IMG/VR virus record: IMGVR_UViG_3300011445_000068
Coordinates: 1 to 23,312 of that record
Reading direction: 5' to 3' (one strand)
DNA: 23,312 nucleotides
Source: a virus
The notes below the pieces were generated by a model, which saw nothing but the letters and a program-made list of their open reading frames with translations, did not search any database and was not told the origin of the DNA. The position numbers were made by a program, and so were the translations under genes. Of this stretch, positions 22,096-23,312 are shown piece after piece. Numbering within the stretch: the first letter of the stretch is position 1; each line of letters starts with the position of its first letter.

Positions 22096-23067
22096 TTACT
22101 CCGCCGCCTGCTGCAGCGGCGCCGGCCGGACGAAGTGCGGGAAGACCTCGTTGACGCGCAGTTGGATGCGCTTGACCTGCTCGTGACGCAGCCAGGCGTT
22201 GAAGGCCTTGATGACGTGGCCCAGCACCTGGTGCTTCTTCATCGGCGTCATCGAGCGCTCGTCGTCCGCCATCACCTTGCGCAGCGCCTCGAGGGGATCG
22301 CCCTCGACCGGCTCGTCGACGATCGTGCCGAGTTCGTTGGCGAACGAGTCGAGGACATCCTCACCGTGCAGCTCGATGATCTGGTAGGCCGCGAAGCCCG
22401 CCACATCCTTGTGCCCGATGACCGTGGCTGCCGCCTGGTACTCGCCGTTCATCAGGCGGGTGCCGAGCTTCAGGTTGGGATGCGTCTGGACGTACTCCAC
22501 GAATTTGATGGGCGGGAGCTTGTCCATTGGCTTCTTGGTCGTCGCGGTGAAGCAGTTGTGCTCGTACTGCAGCGCCATCGAGACGACTGCCGACATCTGC
22601 TTGGCCACGCCGTTCAGACCGGCGGTTGACAGGGCATCCGCGGCCGACCGCGCCTTGCCGTTGTCGATGTAGGCGAACAACGTCGGATCGTTGGGTACAT
22701 CGGTGATGATGTACGTCGGAAACGACGCGCCCGAGAGGTAGGACGCCCACAGGCGATGGGCGGAGTCGAGCAGAACGCCCTTGTCGTTGACCAGGATCGC
22801 CTGCCCGGTCTTCTTCCACTCGCCAGCGGACATCTGACGGGCGTAGTACTTGATGGTCGGCAGGGCCGGCTTGCGGTTGGCGCCGATCGGGTTGCGCAGC
22901 AGCAGGCCTTCGGCGGCCTCCTGATCGATCGTCACCCAGCCGTTGGTGAGGTTGAGCGGACGCTCGGGCTGCTCGGCCCGCCAGGCCTCGAACTCCTCGA
23001 GGAGGTTGGTGAACGCCTGCGATGAGGCGGTCACGAGGTCGAGCTTGAAGTGCGGTGTAAAGGCCAT
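22096..23067 (-). CDS. ParB/DGQHR-like phage protein with altered DSAHR motif
   Basis: This 323-residue protein is the first gene behind the leftward promoter. Residues about 68-150 follow a phage ParB-like pattern: TIKYYARQMSAGEWKKTGQA, ILVNDKGVLLDSAHRLWAS and YIDNGKARSAADAL. The usual DGQHR is DSAHR here (residues 101-105), so Gly and Gln are missing while His and Arg remain. The C-terminal half is helical without known motif. Members of this group are common in phages and mostly of unknown function; ParB-like folds bind DNA or nucleotides. ATG 23067 has ggag seven bases upstream. Its position suggests a regulatory or immediate-early role. I am sure of the gene, less sure of the family. Confidence 0.7.
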   Translation of the reverse strand: MAFTPHFKLDLVTASSQAFTNLLEEFEAWRAEQPERPLNLTNGWVTIDQEAAEGLLLRNPIGANRKPALPTIKYYARQMSAGEWKKTGQAILVNDKGVLLDSAHRLWASYLSGASFPTYIITDVPNDPTLFAYIDNGKARSAADALSTAGLNGVAKQMSAVVSMALQYEHNCFTATTKKPMDKLPPIKFVEYVQTHPNLKLGTRLMNGEYQAAATVIGHKDVAGFAAYQIIELHGEDVLDSFANELGTIVDEPVEGDPLEALRKVMADDERSMTPMKKHQVLGHVIKAFNAWLRHEQVKRIQLRVNEVFPHFVRPAPLQQAAE

Positions 23068-23133
23068 GAGAGGTCTCCAGGGCTGCGCGATGCGTCGGGA
23101 CAATTCCTTCGGCAGCATGACCAGCCTGGAGCC

Positions 23134-23162
23134 ATCGTAGGGACATGCTGTCTCTATCGCAA
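23134..23162 (-). promoter_or_regulatory. Leftward sigma70-type promoter for the early operon
   Basis: Read on the minus strand: -35 TTGCGA (23162-23157), a 17-base spacer and -10 TACGAT (23139-23134), each matching the consensus at 4 of 6 positions. The expected transcript start is near 23127, about 60 bases before the ATG at 23067. The spacer includes a TAGAGAC operator half-site, so repressor binding would block it. Confidence 0.65.
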
Positions 23163-23186
23163 GCGCTTTTAGAGACCGTTTGTCCC
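23140..23186. promoter_or_regulatory. 47-bp symmetrical operator over the promoter
   Basis: gggaca (23140-23145), 4 bases, gtctcta (23150-23156), 13 bases, tagagac (23170-23176), 4 bases, tgtccc (23181-23186). All thirteen outer positions pair about one centre at 23163, with aagcgctt palindromic inside. It covers the promoter from the -35 side to the edge of the -10. A dimeric repressor or Cro-like protein is the expected binder. Confidence 0.65.
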
Positions 23187-23236
23187 CCGCAGGAACAATT
23201 ACAGAAAGTCTGCAATCCGGAATTGGTCCGGCCGTT

Positions 23237-23249
23237 GCTAGAGACTAGC
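23237..23249. promoter_or_regulatory. Third TAGAGAC operator-like palindrome
   Basis: gctag-aga-ctagc is a perfect 5-bp inverted repeat with a 3-base centre and contains TAGAGAC (23239-23245), the same half-site as in the dyad at 23140-23186, 69 bases away from its second half-site. It is a likely additional repressor site, perhaps for a divergent promoter. Confidence 0.5.
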
Positions 23250-23312
23250 CAACCAAGCGGCGCGGCACCGTTCGGACGTTACGCCCGGCAATCCAGAAAT
23301 CGAGGTTCCGGT

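Larger units (their letters stand above)
23068..23312. other. Gene-free control region at window edge
   Basis: No coding sequence is seen here on either strand. It holds the leftward promoter and operator sites listed separately, and an approximately 60-base untranslated leader for the first early gene. The divergent repressor/Cro-type genes expected in a temperate phage would lie beyond 23312. Confidence 0.6.

Noticed and set aside
1-23312. CRISPR array, insertion sequence, rRNA, toxin-antitoxin or defence system
   Set aside because: No regularly spaced repeats, transposase, RNA gene signature or recognisable defence gene was seen.

Overview
This is a phage genome segment, about 65% GC by eye, dense with overlapping genes. 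It comes from a temperate, T7-like (podovirus-type) phage whose host is probably a high-GC alphaproteobacterium. The host call rests on base composition and on protein style (tail tubular A/B-like and internal virion proteins of the rhizobial/alphaproteobacterial podophage kind), not on any host gene. No host housekeeping gene, tRNA or rRNA was recognised.

Layout. (1) Positions 1-15071, plus strand, form the late region in nearly the T7 order: C-terminal end of a scaffold-like protein, major capsid protein, a small capsid-adjacent protein, an intrinsic terminator, tail tubular protein A-like, tail tubular protein B-like, four ejection/internal virion-type proteins (one with a lytic transglycosylase domain), a fibre protein with a T7 gp17-type N-terminus, a 47-residue two-helix holin candidate and an M15 peptidase endolysin. 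Most genes overlap by 1-4 bases or sit directly behind a Shine-Dalgarno, so this is one long translationally coupled unit. (2) Positions 15072-15370 hold no gene but carry repeated AACGTATAY motifs and are the likely attP/integrase-arm region, followed by a tyrosine integrase (15371-16648, plus) and a strong hairpin shared with the converging operon. (3) Positions 16733-23067, minus strand, form the early/lysogeny-side operon read right to left: a ParB/DGQHR-like protein, a terminator, a DUF3102-like protein, several small proteins, a YqaJ/lambda-type exonuclease, a small conserved protein, a protein with an RNA polymerase alpha-CTD-like helix-hairpin-helix, RecT, a 29-residue membrane peptide, a winged-helix protein, two paralogous coiled-coil proteins and an excisionase-like HTH protein. 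(4) Positions 23068-23312 are a gene-free control region with a good leftward sigma70-type promoter buried in a 47-bp symmetrical operator, plus a third copy of its TAGAGAC half-site. The lysogeny repressor probably lies just beyond the right edge.

How it works together. The leftward operon supplies recombination (exonuclease plus RecT annealing), regulation and excision (Xis next to Int). The rightward operon builds the capsid, short tail and ejection apparatus and then lyses the cell. Late genes and early genes sit on opposite sides of the putative attP with no host DNA between them, so the sequence is in the free-phage (or circular/episomal) configuration rather than integrated at that site.

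Most useful second looks: the promoter/operator dyad at the right edge; the 65-residue gene bracketed by duplicated RSTIEAG-stop gene ends; the alpha-CTD-like protein inside the exo-recT module; the 29-residue coupled membrane ORF; the attP-like repeats; the perfect 14-bp inverted repeat inside a coding region; and the T7 Tphi-like terminator after the capsid genes.
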